A DNA stretch of 64,000 bases from Mycobacterium stomatepiae (GCF_010731715.1 NZ_AP022587.1:1922001-1986000); one strand, 5' to 3'. Positions 48,149 through 62,034 are shown, numbered from the stretch's first letter. The notes: generated from the sequence alone by a model not told the origin. Program-made: numbers and translations.

Positions 48149-49357
48149 TCAGTGCCCGGCGGAGGTGAGCTGGTGATCCGCCTCCAGCAGCATCCACGCG
48201 CTCAGCTGTATCGAGAGATCGCGGCTCGGGTTCGGCGGCGACGTCCGCGACGACTCCGCGAGCTGGGGAACGGTTTCCAGACCTGCCGGCGCGGTGACCG
48301 GGCGGTTCCAATGCGCACCGAACAGCGGCAACCCGTCCACCTCCGCGCGGTTGCCCCAGGCCGCCCGCGCCGAGGCGTGCACCAGCTGCGCGGCGATGGG
48401 GTCGCCCAGGGCCAGCGCGGTCTGGGCGAGATACCTGGCCAGGATGCCCATGAACAACCCGGAGTCGTTCCCGGCGCACCCGGCGATCACGCCCGCGTGG
48501 GCGAGGCTGTCGGCAGTAGCGGCGACGAGCGCCGCCGCGCGGTCACGATGGCTCGATTCGTTTGTGCGCGAGGCCAATTCGGTCTCCAGCCCGATGGCCA
48601 CGCCCTGACAGTAGGTCAGCAGGGAGCGATTCATCCGCCCGCTGGGTTCGTGCACGCCGTCGAAGATGAGGCCGCTCTCCTCGTCGCGCAGCCGGGTGTG
48701 CAGGAAATCGGCGAGTTGTTCGGCGCGCGACAGGTTGCCCAGGCGCGCCATCGCGATGCCGGTCGGACCGATCCCGGAGGTGCTGTAGTAATCGTGGCCG
48801 ATCTTCCAGGGCACCGCGCGGACCGCCGGGTTCCAGCCGTCGAGCAGGGCGGTCCGCAGCTTCGGAACGGCAGCGTCGAACCGGACACCGAGCAGCCTGT
48901 CGGCGCGTTCGAGCGCCAGCACCAGCCACGACATGTCGTCGCAGTACCCGTTGGTCCAGCCGGTGAGATTGCGGGTGTGGATGCCGCGCGCGATGGCGAC
49001 GATCCGGTCGATGCGTTCGGGGGTGCGCGCGCGGTACGCGGCGTCGACCGCGCAGTCCAGCAGGTGGGCCTGCCACCAGTAACACCAGCGAGCCAACAAC
49101 AATTGGTCGAACACGGACGACGGCCAGTGCAGCGTGCCCAGGGCCGTCCCCGGCTGCCACCAGAGCGTGTGCACGTGCCGCTCCATGATCGCCCGCTCGG
49201 CCAGGTCCGCCCGCTCCCCGGGGCTCACCGGGGCCAGGGACGACTGCGTCGTAATCGCCGCCGCCTGTGTCGGCCGGTTCACCTCGGTGAGTGCGACGGC
49301 GCCTCCGACCGCGAAAAGCAAATTGCGCCGGCTGATCCCCTTGTTCAGGCGATCCAT
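48149..49357 (-). CDS. GH76 family alpha-1,6-mannanase-like enzyme, Tat-exported
   Basis: Begins MDRLNKGISRRNLLFAVGGA, a twin-arginine signal, so the folded enzyme is exported. The (alpha/alpha)6 domain shows GWTNGYCDDMSWLVLALERA with the catalytic aspartate pair D140-D141, and repeated helical pairs such as KIGHDYYSTSGIGPTGIAMA. 402 aa. The mycobacterial GH76 LamH (Rv0365c) trims lipoarabinomannan to release capsular arabinomannan; a similar mannan substrate is likely. ATG chosen over an upstream TTG because GAGGAG precedes it. Not present between Rv3038c and Rv3039c in M. tuberculosis. Confidence 0.82.
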   Translation of the reverse strand: MDRLNKGISRRNLLFAVGGAVALTEVNRPTQAAAITTQSSLAPVSPGERADLAERAIMERHVHTLWWQPGTALGTLHWPSSVFDQLLLARWCYWWQAHLLDCAVDAAYRARTPERIDRIVAIARGIHTRNLTGWTNGYCDDMSWLVLALERADRLLGVRFDAAVPKLRTALLDGWNPAVRAVPWKIGHDYYSTSGIGPTGIAMARLGNLSRAEQLADFLHTRLRDEESGLIFDGVHEPSGRMNRSLLTYCQGVAIGLETELASRTNESSHRDRAAALVAATADSLAHAGVIAGCAGNDSGLFMGILARYLAQTALALGDPIAAQLVHASARAAWGNRAEVDGLPLFGAHWNRPVTAPAGLETVPQLAESSRTSPPNPSRDLSIQLSAWMLLEADHQLTSAGH

Positions 49358-49478
49358 CCGCTCGAGCTCCTCTTTGCTGAACAACGATCGCGGCCGGAAA
49401 CCTTGCAGCTAAATGTTATTCCGACGTCGACGAAATCCTGAAGAGGGCGCGTCCTGCCGGACGTTGAGCCGTGGCGTC

Positions 49479-50168
49479 TCAGACGTTGGACTCAGAAGCC
49501 CCGACTCCGAACACCGCGTTGATGCCGGCCTTGGCGGCGGCCAGTGCGTCTTGCGGACCACCCAGGAACCGGCGCGCCCAGACCGCGGCGCAGTCGTACA
49601 CGTTGTCGGGCGCCACCATCTCGTCGATCAGGCCCAGCTCCAAGGCCTCCTCGGCGTCGACGAAGCGTCCGCTGAACACCAGCTCCTTAGCCTTGCTCTC
49701 CCCCACCACGCGGGTCAACCGGGCCATGCCGCCGCCACCGGGAGTCCGGCCGGACAGGATCTCGGTCGCCCCGAACTTCACGTTGTCGCCGCTGATCCGC
49801 CAGTCGGCAGCCAACGCCAGCGTCAGGCCCGCACCCAACGCGTATCCGGTGACCGCGGCCACGGTCGGCTTCGGGATGGCCGCCACGGCGTCGACGGCCT
49901 CGGTGCGCACTCGGTCGGCGAGTTCGGCCTCGGCCACGGTCAGCTTCTCCAGCTCGACCATGTCGTCGCCGGCGGAGAAGATCTCGTGACCGCCGAACAG
50001 AATTACCGCCGCCACGTCGTCACGCCGGGCCAACTCGTCGGCCGCGGCGGTGATCTCCCGATAGACCTGGCGGGTCATCGCGTTGGTGGGAGGCCGCGAC
50101 AGCAGCAACACGGCCAGACCGGCGTCTTGCGAGCCGTAGCTAACGACGACGTGGACGAACTCGCTCAA
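49479..50168 (-). CDS. echA17: Enoyl-CoA hydratase/isomerase family protein EchA17
   Basis: Crotonase fold: [20 protein letters not shown], oxyanion-hole segment [40 protein letters not shown] and [20 protein letters not shown]. The second catalytic glutamate region is less conserved (G-rich), so activity is uncertain. 229 aa, about 25 shorter at the C-terminus than tuberculosis EchA17; I see no frameshift that would restore the tail. TTG start overlapping the Nudix stop (TTGA). Confidence 0.88.
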   Translation of the reverse strand: MSEFVHVVVSYGSQDAGLAVLLLSRPPTNAMTRQVYREITAAADELARRDDVAAVILFGGHEIFSAGDDMVELEKLTVAEAELADRVRTEAVDAVAAIPKPTVAAVTGYALGAGLTLALAADWRISGDNVKFGATEILSGRTPGGGGMARLTRVVGESKAKELVFSGRFVDAEEALELGLIDEMVAPDNVYDCAAVWARRFLGGPQDALAAAKAGINAVFGVGASESNV

Positions 50169-50983
50169 AGCGGCCACTCCATCGATCCGCCCGCCTGGCG
50201 CGCCTGGTGGTAACGGTCGGAGTCGAAGAACTCGAAGACCCAATTGTCGCCCCGCTTCTCCAGCAACGGCTGCACGGGCGAGATCTGACGTTCGACGGCC
50301 AGCACCTCGGCGACGGTGCGACCGGCCAGCGAGTCCAGCTGGGTCCAGGTCGGCGGCAGCAAGACGTTGCGGCCGGCCTCGAAGTCGTCGATCGCGTCGC
50401 GCGGCGACGCCCACCCGGACCGATCGGATTCGGTGTTCTCCCCATCGGCGCGCTGCCCCTCGGGCAGGGCCGCCACGAAGAAGTAGGTGTCGTAGCGGCG
50501 GGTGCGTTCGGCTTCCGGGGCCACCCAGTTGGCCCACGGCCGCAACAGGTCTGAGCGCAGCACCAGGTTTTCGGTGCGCAGGAAGTCCGCGAACGACAGC
50601 GTCCGCTCGTCCAGCGCGCGGCGGGCGTCGGCGTAGATCGACGCGTCGCCGACGATGCTGTCCGGATCGTCGGCTGGGCCGGCGAACAGCACGCCGGACT
50701 CCTCGAACGTCTCCCGCGCCGCTGCGCATACCAGCGCCTCGGCCAGGTCGGTTTGGATGCCGAACCGCTGCGCCCACCACTCCGGCGGTGGACCGGCCCA
50801 CGCGATGTCGGCATTGCGGTCGCGGTCGTCGACGCCGCCGCCCGGAAAGACCATCGTGCCCGGGGCGAACTCCATCTTCGAATGCCGGCGCATCAAAAAG
50901 ATCTTCAAGCCGCCGGGCGCGTCGCGGACCAGCATCACGGTGGCGGCCGGCCGGGTCGGTAGCGGCTCAGGGGTGGTGTTCAT
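50165..50983 (-). CDS. Nudix hydrolase (Rv3040c-like)
   Basis: 272 aa. Residues ~14-60 carry [20 protein letters not shown] and [17 protein letters not shown]; the Nudix helix is [18 protein letters not shown] (REXXEEXG). Cleaves a nucleoside diphosphate linked to an unknown group; the large insert after the box resembles NUDT19-like CoA hydrolases. Coupled at both ends by 4-base overlaps with the ABC ATPase and echA17. Confidence 0.9.
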   Translation of the reverse strand: MNTTPEPLPTRPAATVMLVRDAPGGLKIFLMRRHSKMEFAPGTMVFPGGGVDDRDRNADIAWAGPPPEWWAQRFGIQTDLAEALVCAAARETFEESGVLFAGPADDPDSIVGDASIYADARRALDERTLSFADFLRTENLVLRSDLLRPWANWVAPEAERTRRYDTYFFVAALPEGQRADGENTESDRSGWASPRDAIDDFEAGRNVLLPPTWTQLDSLAGRTVAEVLAVERQISPVQPLLEKRGDNWVFEFFDSDRYHQARQAGGSMEWPL

Positions 50984-51855
50984 TCCGGCCCCCTGCGGTG
51001 CGCCGCGCGGGAGCGGACCCGCCGCGCGAAGTACCGCCCGTCGATGACGTCCAGGGCGATCGACTGACCGAAGGCCGCCGAAAGATTCTCGGCGATCAGG
51101 ATATCGGAAAGCAGCCCCGCGGCCACCACCCGTCCCTCCGACAGCAGCATGCAGTGGCTGAAGCCGGGCGGAACCTCCTCGACGTGGTGGGTGACCAAAA
51201 CCAAGGCGGGCGCATCGGGATCGGCGGCCAGATCGGTCAGCCGAGACACCAATTCCTCTCGACCGCCCAGGTCCAGGCCGGCGGCGGGTTCATCGAGCAG
51301 CAGCAACTCGGGGTCGGTCATCAGTGCGCGGGCGATTAGCACCCGTTTGCGTTCACCTTCGGACAGCGTCCCGTAGGTGCGGTCGGCGAGGTGCTCGGCG
51401 CCCAGACTCTCTAGCATGTCGACGGCCCGCTGATGGTCGACGTCCTCGTAGCGCTCCCGCCAGCGGCCCAGCACCGCGTAGCCGGCCGAGATGACCAAGT
51501 CGCGCACGACTTCATCGGTAGGGATCCGCTGCGCTAAAGCCGACGAGCTGAGCCCGATCCGGGCCCTCAGTTCCGATACGTCGACCCGGCCCAGCCGCTC
51601 GCCGAGCACGAACGCGATGCCGGACGACGGGTGCTCAGCCGCCGCGGCGATGCGCAGCAGGGACGTCTTGCCCGCCCCATTGGGACCGATGATCACCCAA
51701 CGTTCGTCGAGTTCGACCGCCCAATCCAGCGGCCCGACCAGGACGCGCTTGCCGCGTCGCAGCGAGACGTTTCTGAAGTCGATCAGCAGATCGGGATCGG
51801 CCGCGAGGCTGTCTGTGTCGGGGCCGGTTTCGGGCACCCGCCCATCGTGCCGCAT
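50980..51855 (-). CDS. ABC transporter ATP-binding protein (Rv3041c-like)
   Basis: Single ABC nucleotide-binding domain: Walker A IIGPNGAGKTSLL (57-64 core), Q-loop SELRARIGLSSSALAQR, signature LSEGERKRVLIARAL, Walker B LLLLDEPAAGLDL and H-loop VLVTHHVEEV. 291 aa. No permease gene is adjacent, so it may be a soluble ABC protein or use an unlinked partner. Sits between serB2 and the Nudix gene in one operon. Confidence 0.92.
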   Translation of the reverse strand: MRHDGRVPETGPDTDSLAADPDLLIDFRNVSLRRGKRVLVGPLDWAVELDERWVIIGPNGAGKTSLLRIAAAAEHPSSGIAFVLGERLGRVDVSELRARIGLSSSALAQRIPTDEVVRDLVISAGYAVLGRWRERYEDVDHQRAVDMLESLGAEHLADRTYGTLSEGERKRVLIARALMTDPELLLLDEPAAGLDLGGREELVSRLTDLAADPDAPALVLVTHHVEEVPPGFSHCMLLSEGRVVAAGLLSDILIAENLSAAFGQSIALDVIDGRYFARRVRSRAAHRRGPE

Positions 51856-51869
51856 GCCTCGCGAGCGCC

Positions 51870-54954
<3,085 letters not shown>

Positions 54955-55030
54955 CTACAAACTGTCGTAATTGGTTCCTGGCCGCGCCGGCAGACCGGTT
55001 CCCAGCTGGCCAGATGTTAGCGTCGAACGC

Positions 55031-56170
55031 GTGCAATCCGGCGGTAGACGACCCACCCCGAGGCCCTTCAAGGGACCCGTCAAGGACCGCCCGACGGCCC
55101 CGGTCATGGCAGGCGCGATCGCGGCAGCCGTGGTTTTGGCATGCAGCGGTTGCGGGTCCGATGCCAAAGGACCGACGTCCCGGTCGATGGTCACCGCCAC
55201 CACGCAGATCGCGGGCGCCGGGGTGCTCGGCAACGACCGCAAGCCCGACGAGTCGTGCGCGCGGGACGCCGCCCCGGCCGATGCCGGACCGGCGACCCGG
55301 CAGGCCCACAACGCGGCGGGAGTCACTCCGGACTCGGTCCAGGTGCCCGCCGAGGCGCAGCGCATCGTCGTGCTCTCCGGCGATCAGCTCGACGCCCTGT
55401 GCGCGCTCGGCCTGCAATCGCGCGTGGTCGCCGCCGCGCTGCCGGACGACTCGTCGAGCCAGCCGTCCTATCTGGGCGATGCCGTCCACAACCTTCCCGG
55501 TGTCGGCAGCCGGAGCAACCCCGACGTGCGTGCGATCGCCGCGCTGCACCCGGACCTAATCCTGGGCTCGGTCGCGCTGACGCCGAGGACCTATCCGAAG
55601 CTGGCGGCGATCGCCCCGACGGTGTTCACCGCGGCCCCCGGCGCGGCGTGGGAGGACAACCTTCGCATCGTCGGCGGGGCGACCGGTCGCGGCGCCGCCG
55701 TCGACGGGTTGATCGGCGCTTTCACCCAGCGGGCCAACCAGATTGGCGCCTCCCACGACGCCGCCCACTTCCAGGCGTCGGTCGTCCAGCTGACCACCGA
55801 CAAGCTGCGGATCTACGGCGCCAACAACTTCCCGGCCAGTGTGCTCAGCGCGGTCGGGGTGGACCGACCGGCTTCCCAGCGGTTCACCGACAAGCCCTAC
55901 ATCGAGATCGGCGCGACCGACGCCGACCTGGCGAAGGGCGTGGATTTCTCGGCGGCCGAGGCCGACGTCATCTACATGTCGTGTGCGAACCGCGCCGCCG
56001 CCGACCGGGCCGCGACGATTTTGGACAGCGCACCGTGGCGCAAGCTGTCGGCCAATCGCGACAACCGCGTGTACATCGTCAACGACGAGGTATGGCAGAC
56101 CGGTGAGGGCCTGATCGCGGCCCGGGGCATCGTGGACGACCTCCGCCTGGTCAACGCGGCGATCAATTAG
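55031..56170 (+). CDS. fecB: FecB-type periplasmic-binding lipoprotein
   Basis: Class III solute-binding protein: lipobox ACSGC (cysteine ~41 from this start), then AEAQRIVVLSGDQLDALCAL, LGDAVHNLPGVGSRSNPDV and the second lobe GANNFPASVLSAVGVDRPAS. Mycobacterial FecB proteins are linked to siderophore or heme-iron uptake and to antibiotic tolerance. GTG at 55031 gives a long basic n-region; ATG at 55106 would give a standard signal peptide and may be the true start. Confidence 0.9.
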   Translation: MQSGGRRPTPRPFKGPVKDRPTAPVMAGAIAAAVVLACSGCGSDAKGPTSRSMVTATTQIAGAGVLGNDRKPDESCARDAAPADAGPATRQAHNAAGVTPDSVQVPAEAQRIVVLSGDQLDALCALGLQSRVVAAALPDDSSSQPSYLGDAVHNLPGVGSRSNPDVRAIAALHPDLILGSVALTPRTYPKLAAIAPTVFTAAPGAAWEDNLRIVGGATGRGAAVDGLIGAFTQRANQIGASHDAAHFQASVVQLTTDKLRIYGANNFPASVLSAVGVDRPASQRFTDKPYIEIGATDADLAKGVDFSAAEADVIYMSCANRAAADRAATILDSAPWRKLSANRDNRVYIVNDEVWQTGEGLIAARGIVDDLRLVNAAIN

Positions 56171-56285
56171 CGCCGATTCGGTAGGCATACATCGTCATAA
56201 GCTGGTGGCGACCGGCCCGATTGGCCCGAGACCTTTACCTTAGCTAAGCTTTTCTAGGACGCAACCGAATCGAAAAGGGATCGCC

Positions 56286-57326
56286 ATGAGCATTGTTTCC
56301 GCGTATGCCGCTACTTCGGCAACGGATCCGCTGACCAAGACCACCATCACCCGCCGCGATCCTGGCCCGCACGACGTAGCGATCGACATCAAGTTCGCTG
56401 GCATCTGCCACTCCGACATTCACACCGCCAAATCCGAATGGGGCGTGCCGAACTACCCGGTCGTCGTGGGCCACGAGATCGCCGGCGTGGTGACCGCCGT
56501 CGGCACTGAGGTGACCAAGCACAAGGTCGGTGACCACGTCGGCGTCGGCTGCATGGTGAATTCCTGCCGCGAGTGCAGCAGCTGCAAGGCCGGGCTCGAG
56601 CAGTACTGCAAGCGGGGCGCGACCTTCACCTACAACTCCACCGACAAGGACGGCACCCCGACCTACGGCGGGTACAGCCAGGCCATCGTCGTCGACGAGG
56701 ACTTCGTCCTGCGCATCCCGGACTCGCTGCCGCTGGACAAGGCGGCGCCACTGCTGTGCGCGGGCATCACGCTGTTCTCCCCGCTGCGCCATTGGAAGGC
56801 CGGGCAGGGCACCCGGCTGGCGATCATCGGCCTCGGCGGCCTCGGCCACATGGGGGTCAAGCTGGGCTCGGCGATGGGCGCCGAGGTGAGCGTGCTGTCG
56901 CAGTCGCTGAAGAAGATGGAAGACGGGCTGCGCCTAGGCGCCAGCAACTACTACGCGACCTCCGACCGCGACACCTTCAACAAGTTGCGCAGCAGCTTCG
57001 ACCTGATCCTGAACACGGTCTCGGCGAACCTGAAGCTCGACGACTACGTGGGCCTGCTCGACGTCGACGGCACGCTCGTCGAATTGGGCATCCCCGAACA
57101 CCCGATGGAGATCGGGGCATTCCCGCTGGCACTGGCCCGCCGCAGCCTGTCCGGGTCGAACATCGGCGGCATCGCGGAAACTCAGGAGATGCTCGACTTC
57201 TGCGCCGAGCACGATGTGACCCCTGAAATCGAGGTCATCGAAGCGGACTACGTCAACGAGGCCTACGAGCGGGTCCTCGCCAGCGACGTGCGCTACCGCT
57301 TCGTCATCGACATCTCAACCTTGTGA
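56286..57326 (+). CDS. adhC: NADP-dependent alcohol dehydrogenase AdhC
   Basis: Zinc-dependent medium-chain dehydrogenase of the cinnamyl-alcohol type. Catalytic zinc ligands C41 (GICHSD), H63 (GHE) and C158 (LLCAGIT); structural zinc cysteines C94, C97, C100 and C108; cofactor loop GLGGLGHMG at 182-190. 346 aa, same as the tuberculosis enzyme. AAAAGGG lies ahead of the ATG. Its 3' end overlaps the convergent DUF3349 gene by 12 bases. Confidence 0.96.
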   Translation: MSIVSAYAATSATDPLTKTTITRRDPGPHDVAIDIKFAGICHSDIHTAKSEWGVPNYPVVVGHEIAGVVTAVGTEVTKHKVGDHVGVGCMVNSCRECSSCKAGLEQYCKRGATFTYNSTDKDGTPTYGGYSQAIVVDEDFVLRIPDSLPLDKAAPLLCAGITLFSPLRHWKAGQGTRLAIIGLGGLGHMGVKLGSAMGAEVSVLSQSLKKMEDGLRLGASNYYATSDRDTFNKLRSSFDLILNTVSANLKLDDYVGLLDVDGTLVELGIPEHPMEIGAFPLALARRSLSGSNIGGIAETQEMLDFCAEHDVTPEIEVIEADYVNEAYERVLASDVRYRFVIDISTL

Positions 57327-57740
57327 GACACCCTCGGCGACATCGTCGCGGCGGCATGCGATCTCTTCGGCCGCCGCGGCGTGCTCGTCGCCGGGCGCAA
57401 CCGCACCGACACTGATCCCGGCCAGCGGCCAGCCCGCGGCGGCCAGCGTGGCGGCCACCCGCTGAATGTTCTCTATGCCCGGGTCGTGATTGGTGGTCTT
57501 GGTGATGAACTCGGCGATCTCGTCCTTGCTAACGACGCCGTCAGCTCCGGGCTGCGATTCCTTCGCGGCGATGTTGTGCGCAACTTCTTCGAGCTGCTCT
57601 GGGGTCAGCGGGGTGCTCCGCAGCAGAGCGAACAACGCCACCTGGTCCGGCCCCGGGACGCCTTGCGGGTAGCCAACGTCCAGCCAGCGGATCACTGACT
57701 TGAGGAATTTCGCGTGCTTGTGAGAGTGATGTTCCGACAC
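57315..57740 (-). CDS. DUF3349 domain protein (Rv3046c-like)
   Basis: 141 aa. The DUF3349 core ([29 protein letters not shown], quoted in part; then [16 protein letters not shown]) is a small helical fold whose structure is known for M. tuberculosis relatives, function unknown. The C-terminal half ([20 protein letters not shown]) also fits the family. GTG start at [10 protein letters not shown]; the frame is open another 19 codons upstream without support. Confidence 0.85.
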   Translation of the reverse strand: MSEHHSHKHAKFLKSVIRWLDVGYPQGVPGPDQVALFALLRSTPLTPEQLEEVAHNIAAKESQPGADGVVSKDEIAEFITKTTNHDPGIENIQRVAATLAAAGWPLAGISVGAVAPGDEHAAAAEEIACRRDDVAEGVSQG

Positions 57741-57947
57741 CCCACCAGTCTCGGGGTAGGGACGGCGCCGTGGCGTACGACCATGGCGACAATTCACATG
57801 CCGTTCACGACCTCAACATCTGTTGCTAGACATCCGGCGCCGACCGTCGCCGGGCCATCCGGGCAAATCCTGTCTCTTTGCTGCTCCAGCGAACTACGAT
57901 GAGCGGCCTCGGGGTCTGCGGCATTAGCTAAGAGACCGCCGCTCTTA

Positions 57948-58445
57948 TCAGCTGTTCTCCTCGCGCAGCGCTTGCATCGCCAAGTTGTTGAGCAATTGCC
58001 GGCCGATATCGGTGCGCAATTGGGGCAGCATCGCCGAGACGACACCGGCGGCGGTGAGCGCGAGGCGGACCAAACCGTCCGGCGCGGTGGCCGCGTCGCC
58101 GAATACCTCGTACTCGGCGCCGAGGTCTGCCGCATGTTGTGCCATCGCGACCCGGGCCACCAGTCGGTTGTCGTGGTCGAGATCGAACTCATCCGCGGTG
58201 GACGCCGAGGTGAGCGTTTGACCGATCTCCGCGATTTCGTTTGGTTCGCACAGCTGAGCCACCAGCTGCCAAAAGATCGACACGGTGGCGCGGATCAACT
58301 GCGGCAGCCGGTCAGCGGGGAGGACCTCGTCGTCGATGATGACGCGCATGCCGGCTTCGTCGCCGCGCTCACCGTGCTGAATCAGCGCCAAGGCACGACG
58401 GAAGCCCGCTGCATCCACGCGCTCATCACTGCTCACCCTGTTCAT
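57948..58445 (-). CDS. Conserved hypothetical helical protein
   Basis: 165 aa reading MNRVSSDERVDAAGFRRALA and later IIDDEVLPADRLPQLIRATV, LVARVAMAQHAADLGAEYEV, LLNNLAMQALREENS. All-helical, no membrane segment or known motif. Not recognised. ATG chosen eight codons inside the open frame. Lies downstream of nrdF2 on the same strand, 136 bases away. Confidence 0.65.
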   Translation of the reverse strand: MNRVSSDERVDAAGFRRALALIQHGERGDEAGMRVIIDDEVLPADRLPQLIRATVSIFWQLVAQLCEPNEIAEIGQTLTSASTADEFDLDHDNRLVARVAMAQHAADLGAEYEVFGDAATAPDGLVRLALTAAGVVSAMLPQLRTDIGRQLLNNLAMQALREENS

Positions 58446-58581
58446 CCTGCCCGAACCGGGCCAGCACATTGCGGCGGTAGCGCAGACGTCGCCGCCTGCA
58501 TCGGCCCGCGAAACTTAAGCTGCTGCGGCCCTGCCGGCGAGTCGTCGCAATGCGTTAAGTGGCGCGACGTGGCGGCCGGCT

Positions 58582-59568
<987 letters not shown>

Positions 59569-59610
59569 TCACACGCTGTTTTTGGCTGAGGGACAGTCAG
59601 GCTCCAGACA

Positions 59611-59656
59611 CTACCCCTGGGGTAGGACAACCCGTGGCAACACAAGAACTTGTGTT
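59611..59656. promoter_or_regulatory. Putative NrdR box pair upstream of nrdF2
   Basis: ACACAAGAACTTGTGT (59640-59655, perfect 8-bp arms counting flanks AA/TT) matches the NrdR-box form ACACNNNNNNNNGTGT. A second palindrome CTACCCC-T-GGGGTAG (59611-59625) is centred 30 bases away, about three helical turns, as NrdR pairs usually are, though its sequence departs from the consensus. They lie 55-100 bases ahead of nrdF2. Confidence 0.55.
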
Positions 59657-59753
59657 TTGCGTGTCGCGAGTTGGGCCCAGTCGGGGCACTCATGTCGCCT
59701 CCAAGATCAATTGTGCGCCTGCTCGGACTGATCCCAATGCGCAAAGTCGGGGG

Positions 59754-60368
59754 CTAGTCCAGTCCGGCCTCGCGCAAAGTGTGCGTGAGCCCGTCTTCCA
59801 GCGCGCGCAGCGCGATGTCGGTCAGGCGGCTCAGCTCGTCTTGGTTTAAGTCGGGGTCCTCCCCGCCCTTGCTCATCCAGGTTTCCAGCGAGGCAAACAC
59901 CGCAGTAGCCAAACTCTGCGCGGCGATATCGGCGATCATCGCCCCGTCGGCGGTCGGCTGGGACCGTTCGTGGATGAAGCGGGCGATCTCGTCGGCGACC
60001 TGATCGCGCATCCGCCGGATGTGCGTGGTGATGATCTCCTGGTCGAGGTCGCGCGACCGGATGGTCGCGGCCTCGCGGACCATCGCGAAGTCAAAAGGGA
60101 AGGCGTCCACCGCTTTTCGCACCGACGCGGTGATGGGTTCCCCGTGTGGGCGCAGAGCCAGCGCGCGGGCGAACCATTCGAACCCGATGTCGTAGTCGGC
60201 GAAGATCACCGCGTGCTTGGACGGGAAGTGCCGATAGAACGTCCGCTCGGTCACCCCGACGTCGGCGGCGATGTCGGAAACGCTGGTTTGGTGCACGCCG
60301 TCGGCGACAAAGCGCTTCATTGCCGCCTGCAGGAGCGCCTGACGGGTGCGCTGACTACGAGATTCCAC
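59754..60368 (-). CDS. TetR-family regulator
   Basis: 204 aa. HTH RQALLQAAMKRFVADGVHQT, SVSDIAADVGVTERTFYRHF, PSKHAVIFADYDIGFEWFAR; the C-terminal domain ends TDIALRALEDGLTHTLREAG. GTG at 60368 is chosen because the upstream ATG at 60422 lies inside a palindrome that looks like its operator. Divergent from the FAD oxidoreductase gene, its probable target. Confidence 0.85.
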   Translation of the reverse strand: MESRSQRTRQALLQAAMKRFVADGVHQTSVSDIAADVGVTERTFYRHFPSKHAVIFADYDIGFEWFARALALRPHGEPITASVRKAVDAFPFDFAMVREAATIRSRDLDQEIITTHIRRMRDQVADEIARFIHERSQPTADGAMIADIAAQSLATAVFASLETWMSKGGEDPDLNQDELSRLTDIALRALEDGLTHTLREAGLD

Positions 60369-60406
60369 GCTGCCAGCATCCACTAAATGTCGCCATTGAC
60401 GCAAAT

Positions 60407-60422
60407 ATGTCAGATATGACAT
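60407..60422. promoter_or_regulatory. Palindrome ATGTCA-GATA-TGACAT between tetR and the FAD oxidoreductase
   Basis: Perfect 6-bp arms with a 4-base centre in the divergent promoter region, 39 bases from the tetR start and 32 from the oxidoreductase start. Length and symmetry fit a TetR operator controlling both genes. Confidence 0.6.
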
Positions 60423-60453
60423 TGTGCCTCTGTCGATTCACAGAGGAGTGAGC

Positions 60454-62034
60454 ATGGCGGACTACGACGCGATCGTCATCGGAGCGGGTCACAACGGGTT
60501 GGTAGCCGCGAACGTGCTGGCCAAAGGCGGCGCCAAAGTGCTTGTCCTGGAACGGGCACACTTCCTCGGGGGCATGGCCGCGACCCGCGAACTCTTCGAC
60601 GGCTACAAGCACAGCGTCGGCGCCTGGGCGGTGCTGATCTGGCGTCAGGAGATGACCGAACGCCTGGAACTCACCAAATGGGGCTTCGAGCTGATGGACC
60701 AGTGGACGTCGACGTGCACCTTCGGCGACCCCGAGGACACTCCGTTCGTGATGTATAACGACCTCGAACGGATGGGGCGCCATCTCCTCGAGGATCACGG
60801 CGCCGACGTCGCCACCGCGCTCGGCGGGCTGTTCGCCCACATCAGGCGCTTCGCACCGTATTTCGTCGACTCGGCGTTCGGCCCGCCGCTCGACATCATC
60901 GAGGTGATCTCCTCCCAGCCCACACCCGAGGACCGCCACGACTTCGCCCAGATGTGGTACGGCAGCACGATGGACACGGTCCGCCGCTTCCTGACGCCCG
61001 ACCAAGGCCGCTGCATTCAGGGCTCGCTGGCCGCGATGTCCATCGACGCGTTCGACGGCGGTCCGTGGACGCCGGGCTCGAATGCGTCGACGCTGTATCA
61101 CTACCTGATCGGCGGCGGCAACGTCGAATACATCATGCCGCGCGGCGGCATCGGCTCGCTGAGCACCGCATTGTGCCGGCGCGCCGAGTCGCTAGGCGCC
61201 GAAGTGCAGCTCAAGCAGCACGTCAAGGAGATCCTGGTCGAGGGCGGGCGTGCCACCGGTGTCCAACTACGCGACGGGACAACGATTTCCGCCGATGTCG
61301 TGCTGTCGTCGCTCGACCCCTACACCACGTTCGTGAATCTGGCCGGCGCGCAGAACTTTCCGCCCGACTACATCCGCAAGATCAAGGAGATCAACTTCAA
61401 CCTGGGATACATCCAGGCTCATCTCACGATTGACCAAGCGCCGCAATGGATCGAACGCCTGCAGCCCTACCTGCAGGACAATGGCCAATGGTGCCCGACC
61501 GTCGCATACGCGCCGTCGCCGGAATACATCAGCGACGCCTGGGAGCAATACCGCAAGGGAGAGCTGCCCGATGCCACGCCGACCTATCTGTACATCCCCA
61601 GCATGGTCGACTCGTCGCTGGCGCCCGAAGGCAAGCACAGCGCCACGATTTTCACACCCTACTTCCCTACCGGGCTGGACGCCGACGAAAACCGAAGCTG
61701 GAAAGAGCAATACGCGGACACCTGCGTGAAGATCTTTGACACGTACGCGCCGGGCTTCGCCGACTCCGTCACCAACCGCGTCGTGTTCTCCAACCGCTAC
61801 TTCGGCAGCACCTTCAGTGCGCACGCCGGCGACTACGCACACGGCCTACTGCAGCCCAACCAGCTGTGGACCGGCCGCGTCGTCGAGGGAGCCGACAAGT
61901 TCGCCACCCCGGTCGACGGGCTCTACCTCTGCGGGCAATGCACCCACCCCGGCCCCGGGGTGACCGGCATCCCCGGATGGAACGGCGCCGAGGCCGCGCT
62001 CAAACGCCTCAACGCGCGCGTGGGTCAGGCATAG
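60454..62034 (+). CDS. Phytoene-desaturase-like NAD(P)/FAD-dependent oxidoreductase
   Basis: 526 aa flavoprotein: dinucleotide motif DAIVIGAGHNGLVAANVLAK (~5-24), VLVLERAHFLGGMAATRE, central GGNVEYIMPRGGIGSLSTAL and C-terminal FAD motif LYLCGQCTHPGPGVTGIPGW. Belongs to the CrtI/retinol-saturase-like superfamily but not clearly CrtI itself; the substrate may be an isoprenoid or another lipid. ATG with AGAGGAG 6 bases ahead. Followed by an SRPBCC-TetR pair. Confidence 0.88.
   Translation: MADYDAIVIGAGHNGLVAANVLAKGGAKVLVLERAHFLGGMAATRELFDGYKHSVGAWAVLIWRQEMTERLELTKWGFELMDQWTSTCTFGDPEDTPFVMYNDLERMGRHLLEDHGADVATALGGLFAHIRRFAPYFVDSAFGPPLDIIEVISSQPTPEDRHDFAQMWYGSTMDTVRRFLTPDQGRCIQGSLAAMSIDAFDGGPWTPGSNASTLYHYLIGGGNVEYIMPRGGIGSLSTALCRRAESLGAEVQLKQHVKEILVEGGRATGVQLRDGTTISADVVLSSLDPYTTFVNLAGAQNFPPDYIRKIKEINFNLGYIQAHLTIDQAPQWIERLQPYLQDNGQWCPTVAYAPSPEYISDAWEQYRKGELPDATPTYLYIPSMVDSSLAPEGKHSATIFTPYFPTGLDADENRSWKEQYADTCVKIFDTYAPGFADSVTNRVVFSNRYFGSTFSAHAGDYAHGLLQPNQLWTGRVVEGADKFATPVDGLYLCGQCTHPGPGVTGIPGWNGAEAALKRLNARVGQA

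Noticed and set aside
49479..49600. Frameshift at the 3' end of echA17
   Set aside because: The protein ends ~25 residues earlier than the tuberculosis homologue, but no alternative frame downstream restores the missing tail, so I treat it as natural length variation.
56236..56254. TTACCTTAGCTAAGCTTTT upstream of adhC as an iron-regulator (IdeR) box
   Set aside because: It has a 10-bp palindromic core, but spacing is one base short of the 19-bp IdeR consensus and both flanks mismatch. Too weak to call, though iron control would suit the fecB neighbourhood.
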